This document shows, one piece after another, positions 17,312-26,172 of a stretch of 64,000 nucleotides of DNA. The stretch is from Niabella sp. (GTDB taxonomy: Bacteria; Bacteroidota; Bacteroidia; Chitinophagales; Chitinophagaceae). Where the stretch lies: positions 124,001 through 188,000 of the forward strand of contig JAGIAT010000006.1 in the NCBI GenBank assembly GCA_017744715.1, given 5' to 3'. The notes under the pieces are model-generated. The model saw only the letters and a list, made by a program, of their open reading frames with translations, was not told the DNA's origin and did not search any database. Position 1 is the first letter of the stretch. Each line of letters opens with the position of its first letter. The translations under genes and the position numbers were made by a program.

Positions 17312-18598
17312 ATGACTATTTCTAAGTATATAATTAACAGATTCTTCTTAATTATACTAACGCTTTTCACTCTTTCCAGGTTTAATTCAATTGCCGCACA
17401 GGACGCCGATGGTAAACAATTGTTTCTTTCCAAGTGTGCCAGTTGTCATGCCCCGGATATGAAAACCAATAGCACCGGTCCTGCGCTGTTTGGAGTAGAA
17501 AGCCAATGGGAAGATAAAGGCAAGCTGCATGAGTGGATCCGGAATAATCAGAAGCTGATCGCTTCCGGCTATCCCAAGGCTGTTGAGGTTTCAAAATTGA
17601 CGTCCAGTACGATGCAGACCTTCCCCGATCTTACTGATCCTCAGATAGATGCAATTTTAAAATACATCGACGACAAAGGAAGTGGCATACTGGATGCGGG
17701 AAAAAATGGTAATACCAACGGACCGGCGACCGGAGGAAGCGATTCCAGCCAGCATCCCTTATTATATGGTATCATTACCCTGATCCTGGCCCTGGCGGCG
17801 CTGATCCTGATCTTTGTAAACAAGAACCTGAGAAAGATCTCTGATGATACCGAAGGCAAAAAGAGCCCTGAAGCCGTTCCGTTCCTGCAAAACAAGATCT
17901 ACCTGGCTACGGCTGCCATCCTGCTGTTCATCATCGGCGGTTACTTTACCACAAAGGCGATGATCAACATGAACCGTCAGAAAAATTATGAGCCCCGGCA
18001 ACCGATTTTCTACTCGCATAAAGTACACGCCGGTATCAACCAGATCAACTGTTTATACTGTCATGGAAATGCATGGGAAAGCAAAACAGCAGCTGTGCCT
18101 TCTGTAAACGTTTGTATGAACTGTCATAAAACGATCCAGAAATACAACGGCCCCGAGCTGAAAGATAAATACGGCAACCCTGTGGACGGTACTGCAGAAA
18201 TTGCAAAACTGTATGAGTATGCCGGTTTTAACCCTCAAAACCCGGATGCATGGGATCCCAATAAAGCAAAACCGATCGATTGGGTAAAGATCCATAACCT
18301 TCCTGACCACGTTTACTTTAACCACAGTCAGCACGTAAGAGTAGGCAATGTACAGTGCCAGACCTGCCACGGGGAAATTACCCAAATGGACGAGGTACAC
18401 CAGTTTGCTGAGTTAAGCATGGGATGGTGCGTAAACTGTCACCGTCAGACCAAAGTGAACTTTAACGTGGATTCTACCAGCGGCAATCAGTTTTACAGTA
18501 TTTACGAGAAGTTCCATAACGACATCAAATCAGGTAAAATGGACAGCGTGACCGTGAAAGATATCGGTGGGCTGGAGTGTCAGAAGTGTCACTATTAA
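17312..18598 (+). CDS. actA: Alternative complex III subunit ActA, six-heme cytochrome c with N-terminal monoheme domain
   Basis: A 428-residue membrane-anchored cytochrome. Six CxxCH heme sites are visible. One (CASCH, near residue 43) lies in an N-terminal class I cytochrome c domain. The other five (CLYCH, CMNCH, CQTCH, CVNCH, CQKCH) lie in the C-terminal half, which corresponds to the pentaheme ActA of ACIII. Two hydrophobic helices (about 150-170 and 192-212) separate the two parts. An N-terminal signal peptide is present. ActA accepts electrons in the quinol:cytochrome c oxidoreductase complex. It heads an operon of actA-F followed by oxidase genes. The extra fused heme domain is a notable feature. 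Confidence 0.92.
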   Translation: MTISKYIINRFFLIILTLFTLSRFNSIAAQDADGKQLFLSKCASCHAPDMKTNSTGPALFGVESQWEDKGKLHEWIRNNQKLIASGYPKAVEVSKLTSSTMQTFPDLTDPQIDAILKYIDDKGSGILDAGKNGNTNGPATGGSDSSQHPLLYGIITLILALAALILIFVNKNLRKISDDTEGKKSPEAVPFLQNKIYLATAAILLFIIGGYFTTKAMINMNRQKNYEPRQPIFYSHKVHAGINQINCLYCHGNAWESKTAAVPSVNVCMNCHKTIQKYNGPELKDKYGNPVDGTAEIAKLYEYAGFNPQNPDAWDPNKAKPIDWVKIHNLPDHVYFNHSQHVRVGNVQCQTCHGEITQMDEVHQFAELSMGWCVNCHRQTKVNFNVDSTSGNQFYSIYEKFHNDIKSGKMDSVTVKDIGGLECQKCHY

Positions 18599-18670
18599 AA
18601 GAGTGCGGGGGCGTGTATCCTACCACTCCCGGCAAATGCGTAAATTTTCAAAATATTCAAACAGAGATAA

Positions 18671-21600
18671 ATGAGCAATAAATACTGGCAGGGTTTCGGC
18701 GAATTAAATGATTCCGAAAAGTTTCAAAAGCGGGTTCAGGATGAGTTTCGTGATGAACTCCCTTTTGAAGATTTTGACAGTAAAGGTTTAATGGATGCAA
18801 AGGCACCCAGAAGAGATTTCTTAAAATACCTGGGTTTCAGTACCGCTGCAGCAACATTGGCAGCAAGCTGTAATACCAAAGTGCGGGAAGCCATTCCTTA
18901 TGGAAACAAGCCCGATAACCTGATTCCTGGTGAAGCAAAATATTATGCAACCACCTTTACACAGGGTGGGGATGCGGTTCCGGTTATTGCAAAAGTGCGC
19001 GATGGCCGCCCGATCAAAATAGAAGGGAACGATTATCTTTCTGCAACCAACGGCGGTACTTCGGCCCGGGTGCAGGCTTCGGTGCTGGATCTTTATGATA
19101 TGCACCGGCTGCGTTTCCCTCAGCGTAAGGTGGGCAATAAGTTTGAGGAAAGCATGTATGATGTGCTGGATAAGACTATTGCTGCGGACCTGGCTGCTGC
19201 AAACTCGGTGGTGCTGTTAACAAGCACGATCAACTCTCCTTCTACGTTGGATCTGATTGCAAAAAATCCCAAGATCCGCCTTGTACAATACGATGCGGTA
19301 AGTTATAATGGTATCCTTCTGGCTAATGAAGCATCGGGCTTCGGACGGAAAATACCATCCTATAAATTTGATCAGGCTGCTGTAATTGTAAGCCTGGGTG
19401 CCGATTTCCTGGGAACCTGGCTGAGCAGTGAAGAAAATGCCGCCGGTTATGCCAAAGGAAGAAGGATCGACGAAAAGAACCCGGTAATGAGCAAGCATTA
19501 CCAGTTTGAATCATTCCTGAGCTTAACCGGTTCCAATGCCGACGAGCGTTTTACACATCGTCCTTCTCAAACCGGTGCGGTGGCCCTGGCATTGCTGGCA
19601 GCAGTAGGTGGTGGGGTTGCAGCTCCTGCAATTGCCGATGCCAAGCTGAATGCCGGTATTGCTAAAGTGGCGGGCGAGCTGAAAGCGGCGGCAGGGAAAG
19701 CCCTGGTGGTTTGCGGCAGCAATGACGTAAACATCCAGGTAATCGTAAATGCGATCAATAATGCCATCGGTGCTTATGGTACTACAATCGATTGGTCCAG
19801 AGCCGATCAATCCCGTAAAGGAACCGATAAAGAATTTGCAGATCTGCTGGCGCAGATGGAAGGCGGACAGGTAGATGTGCTGCTGATCCATGAAGCCAAC
19901 CCCGTTTACGATTATTTTGACGGCAAACGCTTTGCCAGCGCGTTATCAAAAATTAAGACCACGGTTTCTTTTGGGTATCGCATGGACGAAACCACGGAAC
20001 TGTGTAAATACATCCTGCCTTCTCCCCATTATTTGGAAAGCTGGGGTGATGCAGAACCCAAAACCGGTGTTTACAGTTTTATCCAGCCCACTATTTTCCC
20101 GTTATTCAAAACCCGCCCCTTTCAAACTTCTTTACTGAAATGGAGTGGCAGCGCGGAAGATTATGATACATACGTTAAGAACTACTGGCACCAGAAAGCG
20201 GGTAGCGAAACGGCGTACCACAAAGCCCTGGAGAACGGCGTACTGGAAGAGGCCGCCAGCGGTGCAGGCTCCTTTAACGGAGGCGTAGTAGCTGCAGCGG
20301 CTACCGCTATTGCCGCACATCCGGCCGGTGGAAAAGACGAGCTGGTACTGTATGAAAAAGTTTCCATCGGGCCTGGTTATGGTGCGGTGAACCCCTGGTT
20401 GCAGGAATTGCCGGATGCGGTTTCCAAGGCAAACTGGGGCAGCTATGCGCTGATTTCCATACCCAAGGCGAAAGAACTGGGTATTGTAACCGATGTGGAT
20501 TATGAATACTACCCGGATAAACCGGTGATTAAAATAAGCGACGGCAAGAACACCATTGAACTGCCGATCCTTGTTACACCGGGTATGAATGCCAATACCA
20601 TTGCAGTGGCTATCGGTTATGGCCGCGGCGAAAAGCTGGGCAGAACTGCCGCCGGGGTAGGTGTGAATGTATTTCCTTTTGCATCGATGGCAAAAGACGG
20701 AAGCGGCATCAGCTACTTTGCTGCCAATGTAACGGTTTCCAATACCGGTAAAAAAGAAAAGATCGCACAAACACAGATCCATAATTCCTACGAAGGGCGT
20801 GTGGAAGTAGTGCGTGAAACCAGCCTGGCAACCTATCGCAAGAAACCCAACGAAATCCTGGATTTCCGCAATAAGCTGGTAGAAAACTACGCGAAAAATA
20901 CCGGTGATTTCAGAAAAGAAGCAACCCTTTACGGTGATCATGAGAAGCCCGGTATTAAGTGGGGCATGAATATAGACATGAACGCCTGCACCGGCTGTAG
21001 CGCCTGTGTGGTGGCATGTCATGCAGAAAATAACGTACCCGTAGTAGGAAAGAGCGAGGTACTGCGCTACCACGATATGCACTGGCTGCGCATCGACCGT
21101 TATTTCGTAAGCGATGAAAAAGATCCCGATAACCTGAAAGGGGTGGTATTCCAGCCCATGCTTTGTCAGCATTGCGACAATGCTCCCTGTGAGAACGTTT
21201 GTCCGGTGGCGGCCACCAACCACAGCTCGGAGGGGATCAACCAAATGGCATACAACCGTTGTATCGGTACCCGTTACTGTGCCAATAACTGTCCGTTTAA
21301 AGTACGTCGTTTTAACTGGGCCGACTATACCGGTGCGGATTCCTTCCCGAACAACCAGGATCAGAAACTGGTAGGCGTGCTGGATCCGGTGGTACACCAG
21401 ATGAACGATGCCGTAAGCCGTATGGTACTGAACCCGGATGTTACGGTACGTTCCAGAGGGGTAATGGAAAAATGTTCCTTCTGTATCCAGCGCCTGCAGC
21501 ACGCAAAACTGGATGCAAAGAAAGAGAACCGTCCGCTGAAAGACGGCGAAGCAAAAACCGCTTGTCAGCAGGCTTGTTCTACCAATGCGATCGTATTTGG

Positions 21601-21850
21601 TGATGCAAGAGATATGCACAGCGCTATCAGCCAGGTGCGGTTAAATAACCCGCAGCGCCTGTTCTATTCGCTGGAGCAATTGCACGTATTGCCAAACGTA
21701 AGTTACTTCTCTAAGATCCGGAATACGGATGAGCTCATCGGCGGCAACGAGCATGGAGCAGAGGGGCACGGGGCAGAAGGCGGTCATGGCGAAAATCATG
21801 GAGCAACAGTGCCGGCAGCAGAAAAGCATGAAGAAGCGGCACATCATTAA
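18671..21850 (+). CDS. actB: Alternative complex III iron-sulfur subunit ActB (TAT-variant molybdopterin-oxidoreductase-like)
   Basis: A 1059-residue protein. A TAT-like motif PRRDFLKYLGF (about residues 46-56) is preceded by a long N-region, the TAT-variant arrangement of this family. Residues about 80-750 form the molybdopterin-oxidoreductase-like part, which in characterised ACIII does not bind molybdopterin. Residues about 765-1000 carry the ferredoxin-like domain with four Cys clusters: CTGCSACVVAC, CQHCDNAPCENVCP, CIGTRYCANNCP, and CSFC with CQQAC. This is compatible with three 4Fe-4S and one 3Fe-4S centre. The C-terminus is rich in His, Gly and Glu. It lies 72 bp after actA. Confidence 0.95.
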   Translation: MSNKYWQGFGELNDSEKFQKRVQDEFRDELPFEDFDSKGLMDAKAPRRDFLKYLGFSTAAATLAASCNTKVREAIPYGNKPDNLIPGEAKYYATTFTQGGDAVPVIAKVRDGRPIKIEGNDYLSATNGGTSARVQASVLDLYDMHRLRFPQRKVGNKFEESMYDVLDKTIAADLAAANSVVLLTSTINSPSTLDLIAKNPKIRLVQYDAVSYNGILLANEASGFGRKIPSYKFDQAAVIVSLGADFLGTWLSSEENAAGYAKGRRIDEKNPVMSKHYQFESFLSLTGSNADERFTHRPSQTGAVALALLAAVGGGVAAPAIADAKLNAGIAKVAGELKAAAGKALVVCGSNDVNIQVIVNAINNAIGAYGTTIDWSRADQSRKGTDKEFADLLAQMEGGQVDVLLIHEANPVYDYFDGKRFASALSKIKTTVSFGYRMDETTELCKYILPSPHYLESWGDAEPKTGVYSFIQPTIFPLFKTRPFQTSLLKWSGSAEDYDTYVKNYWHQKAGSETAYHKALENGVLEEAASGAGSFNGGVVAAAATAIAAHPAGGKDELVLYEKVSIGPGYGAVNPWLQELPDAVSKANWGSYALISIPKAKELGIVTDVDYEYYPDKPVIKISDGKNTIELPILVTPGMNANTIAVAIGYGRGEKLGRTAAGVGVNVFPFASMAKDGSGISYFAANVTVSNTGKKEKIAQTQIHNSYEGRVEVVRETSLATYRKKPNEILDFRNKLVENYAKNTGDFRKEATLYGDHEKPGIKWGMNIDMNACTGCSACVVACHAENNVPVVGKSEVLRYHDMHWLRIDRYFVSDEKDPDNLKGVVFQPMLCQHCDNAPCENVCPVAATNHSSEGINQMAYNRCIGTRYCANNCPFKVRRFNWADYTGADSFPNNQDQKLVGVLDPVVHQMNDAVSRMVLNPDVTVRSRGVMEKCSFCIQRLQHAKLDAKKENRPLKDGEAKTACQQACSTNAIVFGDARDMHSAISQVRLNNPQRLFYSLEQLHVLPNVSYFSKIRNTDELIGGNEHGAEGHGAEGGHGENHGATVPAAEKHEEAAHH

Positions 21851-21898
21851 TAGTAGAAAAGTATTAAAGTTAAAGAGTGGAAAAGTTTAGAGGAAACA

Positions 21899-21933
21899 AC
21901 TTCAGACTTTAAACTTCACACCTCAAACAAAAT
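21899..21933. repeat. Heptad repeat between actB and actC (5 units)
   Basis: Units ACTTCAG, ACTTTAA, ACTTCAC, ACCTCAA and ACAAAAT follow each other without gaps and end seven bases before the actC ATG. The theme is ACYTCAN. Confidence 0.7.
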
Positions 21934-21939
21934 AAAAGT

Positions 21940-23385
21940 ATGTCACTAAACAGATACGAATCGCAAGTACGGGGACCATTGGTGGAAGGAAGCAAGGACT
22001 ATCACCAGATTACAGAAGATATATGTCGTCCTGTGGAGGCCACTCCAAGTAAACTCTGGTGGATTGGGTTTATCATTTCCATTGGTTTATTGATCTTTGG
22101 TGTTGTTTCCGTTACAATGGAGGTTATGTATGGTACGGGCCAGTGGAACCTGAATAAAACCATCGGTTGGGGCTGGGATATCACCAACTTCGTATGGTGG
22201 GTAGGTATCGGTCACGCAGGAACCCTGATCTCGGCGATCCTCTTGCTGTTCCGCCAGGGATGGAGAACCGGTGTAAACCGTGCAGCGGAGGCGATGACCA
22301 TCTTTGCGGTAATGTGCGCAGGACAGTTCCCCATCTGGCACATGGGCCGTGTGTGGAATGCCTTCTTCGTAATGCCTTATCCCAATACCCGTGGTCCGCT
22401 GTGGGTAAACTTTAACTCACCCCTGCTTTGGGACGTATTCGCGATCTCTACCTACTTTACCGTTTCTTTACTCTTCTGGTATTGCGGTCTGTTACCTGAC
22501 CTTGCTACTTTAAGGGACCGGGCAAAATTAAAATGGCGCAAATTATTTTATGGTGTGGCTTCTTTTGGATGGACAGGAAGCACCAAGCACTGGCAGCGTC
22601 ACGAAGCATTATCACTGGTACTGGCCGGTTTAAGTACCCCCCTGGTACTTTCGGTACACACAATCGTATCCTTTGACTTTGCTACTTCCGTAATTCCCGG
22701 ATGGCATACTACGATCTTTCCGCCCTACTTCGTAGCGGGTGCGGTATTCTCCGGTTTTGCAATGGTACAAACCCTGCTGCTCATTACCCGGAAGGTACTG
22801 GGCCTGGAAGAATACATTACTATGGAGCACATCGATGTAATGAACAAGGTAATTGTATTGACCGGTTCGATTGTAGGGATTGCGTACTTAACGGAGTTGT
22901 TTATTGCATGGTACAGTCATGTGGAATATGAGTGGTTCGCATTCCGCGAAAACCGCGTAAACCTCAGCAGCCCTTACGGCTGGAGCTATTACCTGATGAT
23001 GGGTTGTAACGTATTGTCGCCCCAGATCTTCTGGTTTAAGAAAATGCGCCGCAACCTGCTGGTAACCTTCTTTATGAGTATCCTGGTAAATATCGGTATG
23101 TGGTTCGAGCGTTTTGTGATCATCGTTACCTCTATTTACCGCGATTACCTGCCCAGTTCCTGGAGTACGTATTATACACCTACCATCTGGGAAATCGGGT
23201 TCTATATGGGAACATTCGGATTGTTCTTTACCTGTTACTTCCTTTTCTCTAAATTCTTCCCGGTTATTGCCATTGCGGAGATCAAGCATATCCTGAAACG
23301 CAGCGGTGACAATTTCAAAGAGCAGATGGATAAGGATGAGAACGAGTCGCTGGAAGCATTCGAACATGCGAACGCACACCATTAA
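21940..23385 (+). CDS. actC: Alternative complex III membrane subunit ActC (NrfD/PsrC-like)
   Basis: A 481-residue integral membrane protein with about ten hydrophobic helices, the NrfD/PsrC fold that binds quinol in ACIII. It begins with a hydrophilic segment (LVEGSKDYHQITEDICRPVE), then helices such as WWIGFIISIGLLIFGVVSV. The segment WWVGIGHAGTLISAILLLFR, with its His, is characteristic of the family. The C-terminus is a charged tail after residue 455. It follows actB by 89 bp, a gap filled by a heptad repeat, and precedes actD. With ActF it forms the two quinol-side membrane subunits. Confidence 0.95.
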   Translation: MSLNRYESQVRGPLVEGSKDYHQITEDICRPVEATPSKLWWIGFIISIGLLIFGVVSVTMEVMYGTGQWNLNKTIGWGWDITNFVWWVGIGHAGTLISAILLLFRQGWRTGVNRAAEAMTIFAVMCAGQFPIWHMGRVWNAFFVMPYPNTRGPLWVNFNSPLLWDVFAISTYFTVSLLFWYCGLLPDLATLRDRAKLKWRKLFYGVASFGWTGSTKHWQRHEALSLVLAGLSTPLVLSVHTIVSFDFATSVIPGWHTTIFPPYFVAGAVFSGFAMVQTLLLITRKVLGLEEYITMEHIDVMNKVIVLTGSIVGIAYLTELFIAWYSHVEYEWFAFRENRVNLSSPYGWSYYLMMGCNVLSPQIFWFKKMRRNLLVTFFMSILVNIGMWFERFVIIVTSIYRDYLPSSWSTYYTPTIWEIGFYMGTFGLFFTCYFLFSKFFPVIAIAEIKHILKRSGDNFKEQMDKDENESLEAFEHANAHH

Positions 23386-23398
23386 TAAAGGTTTTAAA

Positions 23399-23433
23399 GT
23401 TCAACGTTTAATGTCCAACGTTAACCGTTCAAC
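23399..23433. repeat. Heptad repeat downstream of actC (5 units)
   Basis: Units GTTCAAC, GTTTAAT, GTCCAAC, GTTAACC and GTTCAAC run without gaps, theme GTTNAAC. Confidence 0.75.
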
Positions 23434-23474
23434 AACTTGAAATAATAAACAGAAAGAAATAATAAGGGAAGGAG

Positions 23475-23503
23475 TTTGAACTTTTAAACTTTGAACCTGA
23501 AAC
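23475..23503. repeat. Heptad repeat upstream of actD (4 units)
   Basis: TTTGAAC, TTTTAAAC (8 bases), TTTGAAC and CTGAAAC precede the actD ATG at 23515. A TTG inside this array could be read as an earlier start of actD, which illustrates how such arrays can extend genes. Confidence 0.65.
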
Positions 23504-23514
23504 AAATAGAAAAT

Positions 23515-24102
23515 ATGGCCATCAAGAAGTTTATTACAGGCAATTTTTACGAAGAAGCGGTACTTTTTCCTGCTGTGAAGAAAGTGCGTCGCGCCGGTTA
23601 TAAGGTACATGATGTGTATACCCCCTTCCCCATCCATGGTTTAGATAAGGAGCTGGGAATGAAGGATACAGACCTGCACATTGCCGGTTTTATATATGGG
23701 ATTACGGGTACCACTACTGCGATCAGTTTTATTGGCTGGGCGCTGGCGCGTGACTGGCAGATCAATTTCGGGGGCAAGCCGTTCTTTTCGCTGCCTGCGT
23801 GGATACCCATCATGTTTGAGCTGACCGTTCTGTTTTCAGCGGTTGGGATGGTGCTTACGTTTTGCTGGCTTTGCCAATTGGCCCCTTTTGTAAAGAAGGA
23901 TCATTTTAACCCGCGCAGCACGGACGATACCTTTGTAATGGCTATTGAGTGTACCGATAAAACCAACGAGGCAGAGGCAATCGCATTCCTGAAAGAGGCC
24001 GGTGCCCAGGATGTACAGATCCAGAGCCGGGAAACCGGATGGTGGTTTGGCCGTTACGACCGGGAGACGGTTCGCTTTGGTAAAAAAGTAGCTGCAGTAT
24101 AA
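23515..24102 (+). CDS. actD: Alternative complex III subunit ActD (DUF3341)
   Basis: A 195-residue DUF3341 membrane protein. The ATG at 23515 (MAIKKFITGNFYEEAVLFP) is chosen over a TTG at 23491 because the extra residues are translated heptad repeat. The N-terminal soluble part (about 1-50, VRRAGYKVHDVYTPFPIHGL) is followed by two transmembrane helices (about 58-78 and 98-122, the second with LTVLFSAVGMVLTFCWL). The soluble C-terminal part contains EAIAFLKEAGAQDVQIQ. ActD is a structural subunit joining ActC and ActF in ACIII. The gene lies in the usual act order. Confidence 0.93.
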   Translation: MAIKKFITGNFYEEAVLFPAVKKVRRAGYKVHDVYTPFPIHGLDKELGMKDTDLHIAGFIYGITGTTTAISFIGWALARDWQINFGGKPFFSLPAWIPIMFELTVLFSAVGMVLTFCWLCQLAPFVKKDHFNPRSTDDTFVMAIECTDKTNEAEAIAFLKEAGAQDVQIQSRETGWWFGRYDRETVRFGKKVAAV

Positions 24103-24105
24103 AAA

Positions 24106-24140
24106 GTTAATAGTTAATGGTTAATAGTTAGTAGTTAACG
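24106..24140. repeat. Heptad repeat between actD and actE (5 units)
   Basis: GTTAATA, GTTAATG, GTTAATA, GTTAGTA and GTTAACG follow one another exactly, starting three bases after the actD stop. Theme GTTAATR. Confidence 0.8.
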
Positions 24141-24187
24141 ATAGCTTATTAGCGGATAACAAATAACTTAAAAGAATAAAAGGAAAC

Positions 24188-24844
24188 ATGAATAAATATA
24201 TAGTTATAGCAACGGTGGCTTTTAGCGCGATGGCGGCTGGTTGCGGAGCAGATAGTAACCCGGGTCGTTCATATATGCCGGATATGACCTATAGCAGGGC
24301 TTATGAAACCTATGCTTCCACTGCCGACCTGGAAAAAGAAGGTGTTTTTTACAATCGCAAGCCGGTGCCGGGTACGGTAGCAAGAGGAGAAGATGCGGAA
24401 TTTGCGTTTAACCTGCCGCATGATTCGGTAGGATATGCCCAGTCTGCTGTATTAAAAAATCCACTGGACTCTGCCGGTGCTAAAATGGATATGAAGGAAG
24501 CAGAGCGCTTATACCTGGTAAACTGCGGCATCTGCCATGGGGCCAAACTGGATGGTAACGGCCCGCTGTTCAATGGTGGCGACGGCCCTTACACCGCAGC
24601 TCCCAAAAATTTTATGGCCGCAGATATGAAAGCGCTTCCTGCCGGCACCATGTTTTATTCCGTTACGTATGGTAAGGGGCAGATGGGAAGTTATGCATCC
24701 CAGCTGAGTCCTAAACAAAGATGGGAGATCATCACGTTTATCAAATCCAAGCAGGGCGGAGGTGCTGCAGCTTCCGGAGCCGCTACCGACAGCACAAAAG
24801 CAGCCGGGGCAGCAGTGGCAGCAGATGCTACAGCAAAAAAATAA
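24188..24844 (+). CDS. actE: Alternative complex III monoheme cytochrome c subunit ActE
   Basis: A 218-residue lipoprotein-type cytochrome c. The signal ends in the lipobox AMAAGC near residue 19. The segment YMPDMTYSRAYETY is the hallmark of ActE-like proteins. A single heme site CGICH lies near residue 115, and the axial Met is probably in MGSYASQLSP or a nearby Met. The C-terminal tail is rich in Ala and Thr. ActE passes electrons from ActA towards the oxidase. An AGGA sequence just before the ATG is one of the better Shine-Dalgarno-like sites in the window. Confidence 0.93.
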   Translation: MNKYIVIATVAFSAMAAGCGADSNPGRSYMPDMTYSRAYETYASTADLEKEGVFYNRKPVPGTVARGEDAEFAFNLPHDSVGYAQSAVLKNPLDSAGAKMDMKEAERLYLVNCGICHGAKLDGNGPLFNGGDGPYTAAPKNFMAADMKALPAGTMFYSVTYGKGQMGSYASQLSPKQRWEIITFIKSKQGGGAAASGAATDSTKAAGAAVAADATAKK

Positions 24845-24879
24845 TAACTAATTCACAGAACTATTAATATAAGATTCGA

Positions 24880-26118
24880 ATGTCAACGTCAACTACGGAA
24901 AAATTCATACCTGCAAAAAGATATAACACGATAGCGTTCGCGTTAATGGTGGTCGGTGTCATAGCAGCTATTTCCCTGTTTGTGACAACTGGAGGAGAGG
25001 GGAATCACGATAATCGTGCACGCTTCTGGGCCAGTTTGCTCCAGAACAGCGTGTACTTCCTGCTGGTGGTAAATGCGGCCATGTTTTTTATGTGTGCTAC
25101 TACCCTGGCCTGGGGTGGATGGCAAATCGCCTTTACCCGCGTTACGGAAGCCATTGCCTCCTGCGTGCCGGTAATTGGTGTGATTGCACTGGTAATTTTG
25201 CTGGCGTTGTGCTTTGGAGACCATCATACGATTTATCACTGGACCGATGCCGAACACGTAGCACACGATCCGGTACTGCAGCACAAAAGTGGCTTCCTGA
25301 GCAAAGGTTTTTTTGCCACCGTTACCATTCTTACAGTAGTGTTGTGGTCGTTCCTGGGTTGGAAAATGCGCCAGATGTCGCTGAAAACCGATGAAGGCGA
25401 GGTTGTAAGCACGCTGGAAAAAAGAAAGAAATTTGTTTGGAACAACACCGTAATGGCAGCACTGTACATCGTGGTATTTGCATTAACCGTTATGTCTTCT
25501 GTTCCCTGGTTGTGGATCATGAGTATTGATGCACACTGGTACAGCACCATGTTTAGCTGGTACAACTTCGCCAGCACTTTTGTAGCCGGTATGTCGCTCA
25601 TTGCCCTGTACGTGGTATTCTTAAAGAACAATGGATACCTGCCCCTGGTAAATAAAGAGCACCTGCACGATCTGGGTAAGTTCATCTTTGCCTTTTCCAT
25701 CTTCTGGACCTATTTGTGGTTTGCCCAGTTCATGCTGATCTGGTATGCAAACATTCCTGAGGAAACCGTATACTTTAAACCCAGAGCGGAAGGTATTTAC
25801 AGCGCTATTTTCTGGATGATGCTGATCATCAACTTTGTGGCCCCGATCCTGATCTTTATGAGCCGGGACTCTAAAAGAAACTATACCATTGTTACAATTG
25901 TGGCGGTACTTGTAATTTTCGGGCACTGGCTGGATTTCTTCCAGATGGTATTCCCCGCCGTATCACCCACTAAGGTACCGATGATCCTGTTTGATATGGG
26001 AATTGGCCTGGGCTTCATCGGCATCATCATGTTTGTGACCGGTAAAACGTTAAGCAAACACGCTTTAACCGCGCGGAACCATCCGTTTGTGAAAGAAGCA
26101 GTGATTCACCATACTTAA
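24880..26118 (+). CDS. actF: Alternative complex III membrane subunit ActF (NrfD/PsrC-like)
   Basis: A 412-residue integral membrane protein with about ten helices, the second NrfD-like subunit of ACIII. Visible helices include FALMVVGVIAAISLFV, VYFLLVVNAAMFFMC, PVIGVIALVILLALCFG and FIFAFSIFWTYLWFAQFMLI. The segment IDAHWYSTMFSWYNFASTFV is typical of ActF. It begins 35 bp after actE and is followed 54 bp later by coxB, so electron transfer from quinol to oxygen is encoded without a break. Confidence 0.93.
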   Translation: MSTSTTEKFIPAKRYNTIAFALMVVGVIAAISLFVTTGGEGNHDNRARFWASLLQNSVYFLLVVNAAMFFMCATTLAWGGWQIAFTRVTEAIASCVPVIGVIALVILLALCFGDHHTIYHWTDAEHVAHDPVLQHKSGFLSKGFFATVTILTVVLWSFLGWKMRQMSLKTDEGEVVSTLEKRKKFVWNNTVMAALYIVVFALTVMSSVPWLWIMSIDAHWYSTMFSWYNFASTFVAGMSLIALYVVFLKNNGYLPLVNKEHLHDLGKFIFAFSIFWTYLWFAQFMLIWYANIPEETVYFKPRAEGIYSAIFWMMLIINFVAPILIFMSRDSKRNYTIVTIVAVLVIFGHWLDFFQMVFPAVSPTKVPMILFDMGIGLGFIGIIMFVTGKTLSKHALTARNHPFVKEAVIHHT

Positions 26119-26172
26119 TCCGGAAAACAGAAATTTAAATAGTAGTTGAAATAAATATTAGAACAACATCGT

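Noticed and set aside
20132..21619. Long open frame (495 codons) on the minus strand inside actB
   Set aside because: It is antisense to the well-supported Cys-rich iron-sulfur part of actB and shows no family-like pattern; codon usage of actB explains the lack of stops.
18671..21850. Functional molybdopterin oxidoreductase
   Set aside because: Context (actA, C-F) and the TAT-variant start identify ActB, whose molybdopterin-type domain is known not to bind the cofactor in characterised complexes.
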